A stretch of DNA of 64,000 nucleotides from Salvator merianae (taxonomy: Eukaryota > Chordata > Lepidosauria > Squamata > Teiidae), in contig QVOM02000042.1 of assembly GCA_003586115.2 (NCBI GenBank), positions 75,721,722 to 75,785,721 on the forward strand, in the 5' to 3' direction. Positions within the stretch are counted from its first letter, which is position 1. Each line of letters starts with the position of its first letter. The position numbers were made by a program, and so were the translations under genes. The notes under the pieces were generated by a model, which saw only the letters and a list, made by a program, of their open reading frames with translations, did not search any database and was not told the origin of the DNA. Positions 10,384-22,595 of this stretch are shown one piece after another.

Positions 10384-11042
10384 GGTGTGTTCAGACTAGC
10401 TATTTCAGTCACCTTCTGAGTGAATTTGATCCTGAGGTGACCAAACAGGAAACAAGAAAATGTGTCTTACCTTGCCTCTAAGCCTGTAATGAGGTGACTC
10501 TTCAACAGCCGGGAGAAAAGAGCTCTTGGGTTGCCTTAGAACTGAGCGGGGAGTGCTTCCACCAATCACAGCATTGACGGAACCTATTGGACAATTGTAT
10601 AGGGAGGGAGGGGCACTAGTGAGCTCTTGCCGGCACTGGGAACTTTTGAACTCAATTAAACAGATCTGTGAAAATAACTCCTCTTCTATCTTCTTTAGAT
10701 TAGAAAAGCACACTGAACTTCTTATAATAAGAAGGAGTAGGGAGAGAGATAGAGACGAGTTCAAAATGATTTTGTACATACAAACAAAAGCCTGGCAGTT
10801 AAGAAGTTGGAAACTGCTTCAGCAAGGAGGCGGTGATTTCATACCCAGTGGTCAATCAGTGAGCAGCATCCTTTGCAGGCTTGGTACCTTGTCTGTTGAA
10901 GCGAACAGGTTGCACTGCAGGTGAGTTATTAAATGATTAAATGAGTAACTGTGTATGGAAGGGTGTTTTTTTCTGTGCACCCAGGAAGTATTCACTCATT
11001 TTATTCAGACAGTTTTAAAAATCGCTAGTCTGAATACATCCT
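10384..11042. mobile_element. MITE-like element, family E (~660 bp)
   Basis: The left end reads TGTGTTCAGACTAGC and the right end GCTAGTCTGAATACATCC, imperfect inverted repeats of about 20 bases. The interior contains CCAAT motifs, an ATG-led frame at 10765-10920 and a CAG/GTGAGT splice-donor-like junction at 10919. That mimics a first exon but lies wholly between the TIRs. No transposase is present. Confidence 0.6.
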
Positions 11043-11302
11043 ATGTATCTGTATACTGTACAGAAGTAATTTCAGAACTTCTACTTGCACTTTCTAAGGG
11101 ACCTTTTTTCCCCTAGTTCATTTAAATTAGGTCAATTCACAACTTAGGAATTCATTCTGAGGTAATGAGTGATAAGATAAGCAAATGTGTTTAAGCCAGT
11201 TTCATGTTCTATAATAGTTGAGGGCACTTTTGACTCATTGACATGTAAGGCACTTTGGCCTGAGACACGTACAGTGTTCAACAGGGGCTTCTGCAATTAG
11301 GG

Positions 11303-11520
11303 CTGTGTTCACAGACACAGTAGAAAAAAGCACCTCTGGGGTGGCTTAGAGATGGTTGGCAGCTGGGATTGTTCACATGTCAGTCTGTCCCTCCCCTCTT
11401 TTAAACATTCTAAGCTAGATATAGAAAGGAGGGTTTGCAAAAGGGATGACAACATAAGGACCACATGCTACCACCTCTAAGGTACTTTTGAACCACCTTT
11501 TTGCTATATGAAAACAGTTT
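11303..11520. mobile_element. MITE, family B
   Basis: The copy starts GGGCTGTGTTCACAGA. It has the GTGGCTTAGAGATGGTT, GATTGTTCACATGTCAGTCTG and CATTCTAAGCTAGA blocks of this family and fades after TTTTTGCTATATGAA near 11515. The central orientation is opposite to the 6009 copy. Confidence 0.62.
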
Positions 11521-13849
11521 AGCAAATGTCCTGAAAACAAAACATGATTTTGGCTTATTTAGAGAAGCCTTGTCATTGGGCGAAAAGTTAACAGGGGTGG
11601 GGAGGCAATAAAACAGCAATTGTTGCTTCATGTTGGAATGTAGTGGGTTGCATTATTTTATATGCTATGGCCCTAACAAACTGATTGATTTTTATTTCCC
11701 TGGGCTTTTTTAAGGGGCTTAAATTTTTTCAGTTTTTTTTTTTTTTTTTAATGAAGAGCTAGAGCAGTTACCAACCAGGATGTGGTCAGAAGACAGAAAC
11801 TTCCATGTTTTTTTGTGATGGCTTGAAAGCTTTGAAGAAACTCATAGAAAGAAAGTCAGAGAAGACTTTGAAGAAGGCACAGTCTACTTCTTGAGGCATA
11901 AAGATGGAAGCGGTGGAGTTGGAAACCTGGGTTTCTCAATCCATTCTTCCCAAACACCACATGATGAGCAGGACATTTATAGAAAGATAAAAAAGAAAGT
12001 ACAGTGTGCTCTGCTCCAAAACCAAGCACAGAACAGTTATCATAGCATTCAGTAGCCGTCAGTGCCTGGTGGCAAGTCCAGAAGCATCCAGAAGTGTGTC
12101 AGATCAAAGAGGGATGGGGGATTTGATTCAGACTTAAACAAACCTTGACAAATCTGTGGGCCATGCTTCTCAGCAGTTCTAAGCATGCCTCCAGGAGCTG
12201 ACTGCTACTGATAGGTTGGGCAGGTTTGGGACCACAGGCTTATGACAATTAAAAGCAAAACAAAACCTCAGCTGAATACTGTTTTCTTTCTTACACAAAA
12301 ATGCACAGACATAAAAACAGCCAGTCCAATGAGCTCAAGTACAATGTATGCCAAAATAGGCATGCACGCCATTACTTAATTCAAGGGCAATGTTCTTAAA
12401 CCTATATCTAGACATAAGTGGCCATGAAAAACTGGTTTGGATATCTTGAATCTATGGTTACATTCAGACAAAATTCAAATGGAAGCACCTTCTGTTTCCA
12501 TATATTCCCTCTGGAGGACCCCCATGCTGTCTCACGTATTCAACATGCCACCCTCTTTTGGCTCCTGTGTCTCATTCCCTGCTCCCTTCTTCCACACCTA
12601 TTTCTTGGGACTACCACAGTGATTGGCTGGCCTCTCACAATTCCTATTCCTCCCTACGTGTTACTGTAGCAATACCACTCTCCCCTTCTCACATGGTAGA
12701 ACCACCCTCTGGTCCCCAGATTTAGCCCTTTTCCCACATGTAGTTGTAGCTATAATAAGAACATCTCCATATGGTATGAAAATTATTTAGCCCTTTCTCT
12801 TTTTGGGTCAACTTTTCCATAAGCAGTATGTGACAACACAGCATATACCAATCTTGTAAATTGAAGTGATTCCCCTTTTTATGCTAGCTTATAATTTCTT
12901 GTGTTGCAATTGCTAAGAAGGCAGCAACTTCTCTATTTTTACCTTTTTTGTTAGAACCTTCAAATATGAAAAATGAAGCTAATTTTGGATGCAACAATAT
13001 AGTTCATTCCCTTAATTTGTTCATTTCTTCAAACATCAGTTTCTAAAAGTAAACCTTAGAACAAATTCCATCACATGTGGAAAAAAGCTGCAATGTCATC
13101 AAAGCCCCTCCAGCATTTTTATAGGTAATATTTGATTAATTAAATTCAGTGTTCTAGCAGTGAGAAATGATGACAGTTCATTAATAGGTGAGTTTTCCTT
13201 GAGAACTGAAAGACAAAAAAAAAAATAAAATAAAAATCATTCTCATAAACCATTGTGCTTTCCCAAATTTCATGAAAGAATGAATTGTAAAACTGAGGTG
13301 TTTGCTTGCCCAGTGTGAACCTGGGAGAATGTGAAATTTGTACAAAATTTATGTGACCTCAAGCAAAGCTATGTGGATGTTACATGTGTTAGACATTGCT
13401 TGAGGTCATGCTGATTTTGAATGGACTTCATCTGGTGTAAACAGAACTTAAACTTTAAGATCTAAAGCCCTTCTTTGCTTCCAGGAAAGTGACTGTGCCT
13501 CATGGTTTACTTAAAGACAGTTCATTTTTAAGTCCTCCCTAAGGTGGCTTTGATTAAGAAGCTAATATATGGTAAACATTCCTTCACAAATGCCAAGTAT
13601 TATTTTTAGACTCAATTAAGCAGAGAAGATATCAATTGTGGAAGCCCAAGTGGTACAAAATAGATATCTTTAAGCATTTCTTGTGACTCAGTAATGAAAG
13701 CGAGAACAAAATCATGTATATGATTAAATTTTTGCAAAAGCTCAGCAGGAGTCATATTTAGATCAAGCAGTTTTTAGGAAGATCATAAATGACATTTTGG
13801 CATTCCCACATCACGCCTAGCCCTGTCATTGTATGCATTCAGATATATG
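11521..13849. other. 2.3 kb without a recognisable gene
   Basis: A poly-T run lies at 11731-11750 and an A-rich patch at 13215-13235. An ATG frame at 12418-12660 is short and unsupported. No repeat family was identified. It may include old unclassified repeats or non-coding sequence of unknown role. Confidence 0.4.
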
Positions 13850-14030
13850 AGAAAGATGAACATCTTTACCCTAGCCTTTGACTGAAAAAGTATCTTGCTC
13901 TTTCCTTTCAGATGCTGTTACTTGTGGTTTTAATGAACTGAATTCTAACCCTGTTTATAGTATTAGTTTTGTTGCAACCTGTTCTGAGACTTTATGATAC
14001 AGAATGAAATAGAAATGCAAATAAATAACA
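13850..14030 (+). mobile_element. L2 LINE 3' end fragment
   Basis: TTTACCCTAGCCTTTGACT, GTTGCAACCTGTTCTGAGAC and ATAGAAATGCAAATAAATAA match the L2 3' untranslated end at 8110-8280, with a short tail. Confidence 0.65.
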
Positions 14031-14187
14031 CAAGCAGAAACAGAACCATTACAACTGAAATAGATGTGACAATTACAAATACAATTACAAATAAGGTGTA
14101 ATTAAAAAAAAAAAAAATTCCAGTCAGAGCAATCATTGGTTATTAGACCTGATGGCTGTGTGACTGCCTTAGCTAAAAGGATGCAGC

Positions 14188-14640
14188 GTGGGCCCTTCTG
14201 CATGTGCTGGAGTTCCACACCGGCACATGCACTAAGAGCCTCCCTTCTGCATGTTAGTGCAGAATATAGGAGGTCCAGCCCACAGCTGGTACACTCTATC
14301 CAAACAGGATGGAATGTAATCCAGATCAGTGGAGCCTGGTCTGGATTAGTGATAGCTCTCGTCCAACTCAGCCCAGTCCAGATCATGGAGGAAAGCAAAA
14401 GGGGTGCCTTCATTTTCCAAACTACCAGGGGACCCATATTGGTGATGCACCAAGGCATGCTGTTGAAATGGGTTCCTCAGGAGCTCATCGGTCCTTCAGT
14501 GCCCTCCAAATCTGACCCTAAAGTTTCTGTGAGCTTTGGTGCTGGTACAAGAGCTGGTTTAGACCAGTGCCACCATGCCAATGGTGCTGTTCCTGACCTT
14601 TCCATGGTTCAAACCCATTATTTCAAATCATGGCTATGTA
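14188..14640. mobile_element. MITE, family C
   Basis: This stretch shares order and words with 32187-32708: GCACTAAG-GCCTCCCTTCTGCATG near 14230, CAGGATGGAATGTAATCCAGAT, a GATCATGGAGG block, a CTACCAGGGGACCCAT block, and GACCAGTGC near 14565. Its left end GGGCCCTTCTGCATG resembles the ends of other MITEs in the window. The ORF-like frames across it are not conserved. Confidence 0.58.
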
Positions 14641-14805
14641 GTAGCCTTTGAAGGCCAGCTGCTGGGAGACTGTGAGCAGGTCATAATGTATGCTCAGATA
14701 CTGCTAGTGGGCTTCCTTGTGTAGCTGGTTGCCTACTGTGAGAACAGGCAGCCAGACTAGATGGACCATGGTTCCAATCTAGTGGGACATTTCTTTTGTT
14801 TGTGT
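14641..14805 (+). mobile_element. CR1-like LINE 3' end fragment
   Basis: GGCCAGCTGCTGGGAGACTG, the TGTGTAGCTGGTTG block, CAGACTAGATGGACCATGG and AGTGGGACATTTCTT match the 3' end at 42870-43005. Confidence 0.6.
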
Positions 14806-16136
14806 TCACATTTTCTTAACACGCTTGGTTAATTTCATTTGAATATCCAATCTAATTAAGTTCATGCTCTCATTTTAATGCAGTCCTTTCAATGGACCCA
14901 TTCATAATTACCCGGGTGTGAATAAAAGCCTTTGTTATGCAGTCCAAGCAAGGATTGTGCTGGATGTGTTTTGTGTTCAAGTTCAAGGTGAACCCTAAAG
15001 TGTACAGATTAGCACAACTCTGTGCAATGTTATGTGTCTTGTCCCCGCATGCTTGTGGTTCCTGCACCAGGGATTGTGTGGATGCTGCCCAGGTGGAGCC
15101 AAAGTTGTACTCAACTCTTTCAGGGTAAATGGCCATATTACATGACATTACCATAAAATTATCTGAAATATTTTATTAAACATCTTTGTGCCCCCAAACA
15201 GATTCAGAGCAATGTATGGTGATGATGATGATTTTTTTTTAAAAAAATAACTTTTCTGAGAAAACTAAGGTGAATTACAGCACTGAAAAATAAAAACAAA
15301 AATACACCAGTTCAAAAGTGGTGGTGAGGTCATAAAAAAACTAAACACAGTGGATCAAACCACAGTTTGGTGAGACCAAAGGCAAGGTGCCACTCAATAT
15401 TATTTACATATTGCCATAGTTATGGATTTTATTTGAAGAATGCACTATCCCCAAAAGGCTTAGAGTGGACAAAAAGTGATATTCTTAAATACCTTTCAGT
15501 TTTGTATGTGGATATGAAATTTAAAATCACATCTGTTTGTGTAGATTCAGAAACAAAATGAAAAGGCATTGTCTGCAGATGAGAATTCAAAGATGAGCTG
15601 TCAAGAATTGCCAAATATTCCCCCATCAAGCACTTCTGGTTATGGAAACATGCCAGAGAATGTTTAATTAAAGGAAATCTAAAGAGCTCCAAGGCAGAGA
15701 TTCAACATGAGCTTGGTTCTGGTAAAAGCAAGAACTGAGACAGTAGTTAGCTTGCAGCTAGAATTCTGTAAAAGGCAGTGCTGAGGGAAAATTGCTCTCT
15801 GCTTGATGGATAGGCTGGAAACCTCAGACAAAAGGGCTTGAGGGAGGGAAGTTTGGAGACGAGATCTCAAGCTACAGGTAGCAAATGTGACAATCAATCT
15901 CATCTTAGTTGAGAGAGTAGGATTAAAAGGCTAGCACACTGTGGGCTCCAGAGGTTAGTAAGGGGTTCTATATGCCTTTTCATTCAGCTTAGTGAATTCT
16001 GCAGGCAGTTTCTTTCCATAAGAAGTCTGCTCAACCCTCCTCAAAAAGTTATGGGGTTTTAAAAGAGGATGGGAGTTAGAGAAGAGTCTCTTTTAGAAAG
16101 CAGCAACATCCCTAAATAGTATGGATCACAATCAAA
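14806..16136. other. 1.3 kb without a recognisable gene
   Basis: It contains a (GAT)n/T-rich patch at 15220-15245 and short unsupported frames. No family was identified. Confidence 0.4.
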
Positions 16137-16352
16137 GGCTGCATTCACATGCTGTAAAAATAAGCATCTCTGAGGTGGCTCAAAAAAGGTTTAGAGATGG
16201 TTCCAAGCTGAGATCATTCGCATCTCAGTTTGCTCCTCCCCTTCTCATGAACATTCTGTGCTAGAAAAGGATGGTCAGAGAACCCGAGAGCCACTCAGTA
16301 CCTTTTCTGAGTTGCCTCTGAGCTGCTCTTTTTGTTACATGTGAACTCAAAG
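16137..16352. mobile_element. MITE, family B
   Basis: The copy starts GGCTGCATTCACATG and ends GTTACATGTGAAC. The interior GAGGTGGCT..AGAGATGGTT, TCTCATGAACATTCTG and CTAGAAAAGGATGG blocks follow the family order. Confidence 0.68.
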
Positions 16353-16680
16353 TCTTCCCTCCATGTGTACAGGAAGCAACTGGACAGCATCCAACTAATT
16401 TAATAAGCACATTTCTATATGGGTGAATCTACATTGCACAAAACACTTTTTATTTAATAGCAATGGGCTTTGGTTTGTAATAGGCTTGTGAGAAACTAAG
16501 TTCAGCATTAGCAAACCATGCAAAGAAACCTGAGATTGTCAGGTGCTCGATCCCACAAGCCTGGACATTCTATGACAACAAGGGAAAGGTGAGGGACAGG
16601 TAAGCATAATGGAGATTTAAGGGAGAATACACCTGCTCTTCCTACATCACTGTTTCCCGCTTCCCAGGGGCCATGGAGCA

Positions 16681-16722
16681 TGAATGAATGAATGAATGAA
16701 TGAATGAATGAATGAATGAATG
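16681..16722. repeat. (TGAA)n microsatellite
   Basis: About ten uninterrupted TGAA units. Confidence 0.95.
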
Positions 16723-17289
16723 GCACATGTGGCAAATGTGCAGTTAAAGTCAGAAATCACCACCAATATGTTGAAGCAAAGCAGGTGATGTCTTGGTTGA
16801 CACTTGAGTAGGGAACCATAGGTGTGTGCTCCAGGATGGAAAAAATATGAGAAGAAAAGGACATATAATCAATTTTAGTAATGGGGAGGAGGGCTTCTCC
16901 AGGCAATGAAATTTTATCTGACTACAACTGCCATAAGCACACACACCAGAATTCATTGTCATCCTTGACAATTTGAGGAATAAGTGAAAACAAATGATAT
17001 TATGAAGCCTTTTGTTTTTCAATGCAGTGAAGAAATGCCAACGTTCTTGAGAAGCTGACAAATTCTCTTTTTGCTCTGAGCTGTTTAGTAGCTGCCATTT
17101 ATTTTTATTGTTTCATTTTCTCTCACTGAGGCAAGATCAATACATTCCCTTTGGACAGGGCCAGAAGGATGTATGGCACGCTGTGTCTGCATGTTACTGT
17201 GTAGCAAAAGAGAGACCGAAGTGCAGAGACTGCATGTCACTGGCCCCGGGCTTGCTTCAGAGGGCAGAATCCATTCCTGAGGGTGTTTT
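16723..17289. other. No gene recognised
   Basis: Non-repetitive-looking DNA. The frames here are short, and no splice or protein-family signal supports them. Confidence 0.35.
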
Positions 17290-17385
17290 ATTCTTTTATC
17301 TTTTTTTATACTGAGTTTATTGTGACGCACCCTGAGACCTTTGGGTCCGGAGAGGGATCTAAATATAAATAATACAAATATGGCA
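17290..17385 (+). mobile_element. L2 LINE 3' tail fragment
   Basis: TTGTGACGCACCCTGAGACC and the GGGTCCGGAGAGGG block, followed by ATAAATAATACAAAT, match the L2 3' terminus with a degraded tail. Confidence 0.6.
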
Positions 17386-17962
17386 TGGGCCAGGTCAATC
17401 ATGCTGCTACCATGCCTACTTCCCACTTTAGAGCCTATTAGCATTTCTCCAGGCTGACTTTTGGACCATTTCCAGGGCCTGGTAAATTGAGGGATGGACA
17501 TTCAATTTTCCTTTCACCACCAGACACGTCCATGCCTAAGCATCCATTCGGCTTTTGCTCAAATGCTTCACTCTTTCTGGAGTTACAAGTGCTTGCCCTC
17601 CACTCTTTTCCAATAATGTTTGGACACCTTTTGACCTGGGAGGCTCATCTTCCAATGTTTTATTATTTTTTCCTGCAGAGCTTTTCTGTGGTGCTTATAT
17701 TGGAGTGATTTGCCATTTCCTTCTTCAGTGGATCACTTTTGGTCTGAGCTTTCCACTACAACCTGCCCATCTTGGGTGGCCCTGCATGGCATAGCTCATA
17801 GATTCATTGAGATGCACAAGCTTCTCCTTCATGATAAGGCTGAGATCCATGAAGAGAGAAGAAAATCCAATGCTGTAAAAAATAATATTACATAGGAGCC
17901 TGGAATGTAAGATCTATGAACCAAGGTAAGATGGACGTGGTCAAACAGGAGATGGCAAGACT

Positions 17963-18017
17963 TATTTTATTTTATTTAAGGATTTATATCCCACCCTTTA
18001 CCAAAATGTTTCAGGCT
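17963..18017 (-). mobile_element. LINE 3' tail (L2-like) inserted in BovB
   Basis: ATTTTATTTAAGGATTTATA followed by TCCCACCCTTTACC has the look of an antisense L2-type 3' end. It splits BovB words that are adjacent in the family (GGCAAGACT and ACATTGACATT). Confidence 0.5.
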
Positions 18018-18249
18018 AAACATTGACATTTTGGGAGTCAGTGTACTAAAATGCACTGGAATGGGCAAATTTAATTCAGACAACCATTACATCTACTACA
18101 GTGGGCAACAATTCCTCAGAAAGAATGGGGTAGCCCTCACAGTCAATAAAAGTGCAAAAAAAGCAGTACTTGGTTGCAATCTTAAAAAAAACAACAGAAT
18201 GATTTCCATTCAAATCAAAGGCAAATCATTCAACAACACACTAATCGTT

Positions 18250-18650
18250 GGGCCTGTTTACACTTACCCTTCCTGACACCCACTGGACACGCCTGGACAC
18301 AAGCCACTTCCATGTCCAGGAACATCTCCAGCTGTTCCTGGATGCTACTAAAATGTTGTCCACAGCTTGACTGGGAGCAGCTGGGTGGCTCCTGGTCAAT
18401 AGTGTTCACACCCTCTTCCATGTGCAAACACTGCAAGTGGGCAGCACGACATGGCTATCCAGTTGCATGCCATGCCCCAATCGCTATGTCCAGCCATGCA
18501 TCAGATGTTGCTCCGGATGCTGTCATGACAATCAGGCAATGCGAGAGTGGTGACCCAGTACAGGGATACTCTAGCACTTGCAGTGTGAATGGTTCCTGCG
18601 CCATGGATCTTTATCAGCATAGTATGGTATTGTTACACCATATTAGGCTA
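18250..18650 (-). mobile_element. MITE, family A, inserted in BovB
   Basis: The left end GGGCCTGTTTACACTTACCC has the family A terminus. The interior has CTTGACTGGGAGCAGCTGG and TGCTGTCATGACAATCAGGC. BovB endonuclease sequence stops at about 18245 and resumes near 18670 (CAAGTCTATGCTTCAACCA), so this is an insertion. Possible 8-bp flanks (CTAATCGT and CTAGTAAG) match only partly. Confidence 0.65.
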
Positions 18651-20042
18651 GTAAGTGCCAACAGACCCCAAGTCTATGCTTCAACCACTAATGCCAAAGA
18701 CAGTGAAGTTGGCCAGTTCTACGAAGACTTATAACAACTTCTAGAACTAACACCAAAAAAGATGTTACTTTCATGACAGGGGAATGAAATGCTAAAGTAG
18801 GAAGTCAAAAAATAACTAGAATAACAGGCAAGTATGGCCATGGAGTACAAAATGAAATAGGCCAGAGACTAGTAGAGTTTTCTCAAGATAATTCACTGAT
18901 TATAAGAAACATTCTTTTCCAACAGCCCAAAACATCATGAACAATATGAGATCATCAATACTGAAATCAGAGTAATTATATACTTCGCTGCTAAAAACAG
19001 AAAAGCTCTCAATAAAGTCAGAAAAAACAAAACCTGGAACTGACTGTGGCTCAGCTCATGAGCTCCTTATTGCAAAATTCAGACTTAAATTGAAGAAAGA
19101 AGGGACAACCACTAGACCATACAGGTATGACCTAAATAATATCCTTTATGAATGTGCAGTAGAGGTGTTGAATAGATTTAAAGGATTAGATCTGGTGTAC
19201 AGAGTGTCTGAAGAACTATGGATGAAGGTTTCTGACATTGTACAGAAGGCAGCAGCAAAACACATCCCAAAGAAAAAGAAGAGCAAGAAAGCAAAATAGC
19301 TAAATGATGAGGTTTTACAAATAGTTGAGGAAAGGAAAAGGGGAATGCAAATTCCCAGAGAACTGCAAGGAGAGATAAGACAGCATGAACAATGTAAAGA
19401 AGTAGAAGAAAACAACAGAATGGGAAAGTCAAGAGATCTCTTCAAGAAAATGGTGATATCAGGGTAGAGTTTCAAGCAAAAATGTCATGACAAAAGACAA
19501 AAATGGCAGGTACCTCACAGAAGCAGAAGAGATAAAGAAAAGGTGACAAGAATACATAGAAGAACTACACAAGAAAGATCTTAATATAACCGATAATCAC
19601 GATGGTTTTGTCACCGACATAGAGCCAGAAATCCTAGAGAAATCAAGTGGACTTTAGCAAGCATTAGCAACAATAAGGATGAAGGTGGTAATAAAATTCT
19701 AGCTGAACTATTTAAAGTTCTAAAATATGAAGCTATTAAATATGCCAGCAAATTTGGAAAACTTAACAGTGGCCACAGCATTGAAGAATCTCAGTTTACA
19801 TTCCAGTCTCAAAGAAGGACAATACCAAGACATGTTCAAAGATCCTGCAAGTTAGGTTTCAACAATATGTGAACTAAGAACTTCCAGAAGTTTTAGCTGG
19901 TTTTCAAAGAGGCAGAGGAATTCGAGATGCCTATATTTGGTGAATTATGGAGAAAGCAAGGGAGTTCCACAAAAAACATCTACTTCTGCTTAATTGACTA
20001 CTTGAAAGTCTTTGTGATGAGCACAACAAATTGTGGCAAGTT

Positions 20043-20762
20043 TATTATTATTATTAGTAGTAGTAGTATTTACTGAAAATTAATAAAATATACAACTGAT
20101 TACAAAAGTGAAAGAAAAAATACAAAATGCACACACACAGAAATAAAAAACCAGTACTACCCTCCACCCCTTCTCCCCAGGACACTTGACTGGCTTTGGA
20201 TCAAACAAGCAGGTATCTTGCAAATAAACTTAGTTGACACATTTTAAAATGAATTCTTTTTCAGGAAAAGTTTAATCTCTTATAGTTTTAAATGCTTCAA
20301 TATAAGGTTGCCGTATATCCCAAAAGGTTATTTTTGGTTTACCTCCTTCCGTTTTTGTTTGTATATATGAAATATATTGATTCAGAATAAGGTTCCATAA
20401 ATCTTCCCTCCAGTTACACACAAGCAAGTTACTGGCATACTTAAACTCCTTTGCAGCCTGCTGTTGTGCAGCATATATCAGTGAATGAAGCAACAGCTTA
20501 GAATGATGGGGAAATTTTAGTATGGATGAATCATGTAGCAAATATATTTGGGGAGCAAGAGGAAATTGAACTTTGATAATATTCTTTGACTGTAGAGGTA
20601 TTGCTTCCCAATTTTTTTTTTACTTTTTGCAACCCCACCATAGATGATAATAATATGGGATCTCTTGGCAATCACACCAACAGTAAGGACTTGATGATTT
20701 ATTAATCCTGGCTATGTATAGTGGGGTGAGATGCCATCTATGCAAAACTTTTGTATACAGTT
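20043..20762 (-). mobile_element. 5'-truncated L1 3' end, antisense, inserted in BovB RT
   Basis: A 15-bp direct repeat AAATTGTGGCAAGTT flanks it exactly (20028-20042 and 20763-20777), the typical L1 target duplication. On the minus strand it encodes the ORF2 C-terminal region: RWHLTPLYIARI near 20735-20700, a CWCDC..YYHLWWGC zinc-knuckle-like block at about 20690-20625, and an 89-residue open stretch at 20541-20272. The 3' tail at 20043-20070 is (TAA)n passing into (CTA)n rather than pure poly-A. It is younger than the BovB host. Confidence 0.9.
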
Positions 20763-21779
20763 AAATTGTGGCAAGTTCTTAAAGAGATGGGAGTACCCAA
20801 CCACCTAACCTATCTCCTAAGGAAGCCGTATGTCGGTCAAGAAACATCAGTTAGAAACAAACACGGAAAATCTGATTGGGTCAAGACTGAGAAAAGAGTG
20901 TTACAAAGCTGTATATTATTACCTTATTTTTAAAAACTTATATGCAGAGTACAACATGCAAAATTACCAAGCAGAATGAATTAAAAGCTGGAATTAAGAT
21001 TGCCAGGAGATATATCAATAGCCTTAGATATATAGACGATGCCATTCTGATGGTAGTAAGTGAACAGGAACTAAGGAGCCTCTTGATCAAGATGAAAGAA
21101 GAGAGTGCAAAAGCTGAGTTGAAGCTCAAGATGAAAAAACTAAGATCATAGCAACTGGTCCCATTACTCTATGGCAAATAGAGAGGGAACAAATAGAAGC
21201 AGGGACAGATTTCACTTTCCTAGGCTCAAAGATCACTGCAGATTGTGACTGTAGCCATGAAATTAAAAGATGTTTGCTCCTTGGGAGTAAAGCTACGCCA
21301 TATTAAAAAGCAGAGACATCACCTCGCCGACAAAGGTCTATATCATCAAAGCTATAGTTTTCCCAGCAACAATATATGCCTATGAAGGTTGGACCATAAT
21401 AAAGGCTGAGTGCTGGAGAATGGATACTTTTGAATTGGGTGCTGGAGAAAACTTCTCTTAGACTGCAAGGAGATCAAATCAGTCAATACTAAAAGAAATC
21501 AACCCTGACTGTTCACTGGAAGGACTAATACTGAAACAGGAGTTCAAAGACTTTGGCCACATAATAAGACAGAATTCATTGGAAAAGGCCCTGATGCTGG
21601 GAGATATTGAAGGCAAGGGGGAAAGGGGACAGAAGAGGATGAGATGGTTAGATAGTGTTATGTATGCAACAAACATGAGCTTGGGCAAACTCCAGGAGAC
21701 AGTGGAGGACAGACAGACCTGGCATGCTGTGGTCCATGGGACCACAAAGAGTTGGACATGACTAAACAACAACAACAAC

Positions 21780-21900
21780 TTCTGCGCTGCCTGAATTGAC
21801 GGCTGGTCACCCTGCTCCTGGTCGATGCAACTGTTGCAGTCCAGGAACAGTCCACATGACACACACCATGCTGTGAAGAGAGCAAACAGTATCCTCTTCT
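21780..21900. mobile_element. Fragment resembling MITE family A
   Basis: CCTGCTCCTGGTCGATGCAA and CAGTCCAGGAACAGTCC echo the GATCAGGAGC/CCAGGAAC words of family A. No ends are visible. Confidence 0.35.
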
Positions 21901-21904
21901 CTTC

Positions 21905-22060
21905 ATTTTGTCCTCATGGCAACCCTGGGTGATGGTTTATTTATTTAATTAGTTTTACTTGTTTATGTACTGTGAACTGGGAGGAAATGGCTAGTCCAGG
22001 ATCACCCAGAGACTTGCTCACATGCTCACTTGGGAATTTGAACCATAATCTTCTAGGTGT
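21905..22060 (-). mobile_element. MIR-like SINE fragment, antisense
   Basis: TCCTCATGGCAACCCTG, CCAGGATCACCCAGAGACTT and GGAATTTGAACC follow the order of a reversed MIR, ending at its tRNA-derived B-box region. Confidence 0.5.
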
Positions 22061-22595
22061 GGTAATGAGCCAATATATTCTAATACGCATGCTATATTGA
22101 CACATTACCTACCACTTTTGAAAAGTATTTATATTTCCACTCTCTCTTTTATTTGATATATATTTATAGTGAACAGACTTGTTTTGCTCTGTGGATTATA
22201 ATTCAAATATTGAGCATTTGTAAATATTTTCATACAAGATATTGCTTGTAATTTATTCCTCTGTGCTCTATATACACTAAATAGTTCTCAATGCACAGAA
22301 CTGAAGTAACATGTAAGTGCTGTCATTTCTCCATTAGATGGCACCCTTTGTTTTACTCAGCAAGTTTTCCTACAGAAAATTGCTGCCAGTGTGTGTGTGT
22401 GGATATAGCACTTCCATTTCTGAAAGGAGGCTGCCTGCTAATGTATGTGGATATTGTCAAGAGTTGTAAGTGCAAATTAGCACCAGAACCAAAAGATGAG
22501 AAGGTGACATTAGCACTCTTTTCTGTCTATGCGTATCTCCTGTAGTAGTGAAGCTCTGTAGAAAGCAGTTTGACATTATCATGGAGTTAGAACAT
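22061..22595. other. No gene recognised
   Basis: AT-rich DNA with a short (GT)n at about 22390. A frame at 22291-22542 has no family support. Confidence 0.35.

Larger units (their letters stand above)
17500..21779 (+). pseudogene. BovB RTE LINE, near full length, nested insertions
   Basis: The 5' part (CTTTTGACCTGGGAGGCTCA at about 17632, CATCTTGGGTGGCCCTGCAT at about 17769) and the last 20 bases before the tail (GTTGGACATGACTAAACAAC) match ruminant-type BovB. Endonuclease segments lie at 17895-18245. The connector frame 19090-19296 is rich in KKKK and includes RPYRYDLNNI and NRFKGLDLV; it is followed by NRMGKSRDLFKK near 19412-19445. The RT palm starts around 19890. The catalytic YADD is YIDD here (21029-21040), and FLGSKITADCDCSHEIKR is encoded at 21216-21270. 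Stops and frameshifts inactivate it. Three later insertions interrupt it: a LINE tail, a MITE and an antisense L1. The tail is (CAA)n. BovB is known for horizontal transfer among squamates, ruminants and others. Confidence 0.93.

Noticed and set aside
10526..10924. First-exon-like structure: CCAAT motifs, an ATG at 10765 with an open frame, and a CAG/GTGAGT donor at 10919
   Set aside because: The whole segment lies between inverted ends at 10384 and 11042, so it is most simply part of a MITE. The predicted peptide matches no protein family I recognise.
14136..14651. 171-codon frame
   Set aside because: It coincides with a family C MITE, and the aligned copy at 32187 does not keep the frame open.
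16681..16722. Repeat array considered as a possible CRISPR or satellite
   Set aside because: It is a plain 4-base microsatellite, and the genome is eukaryotic.
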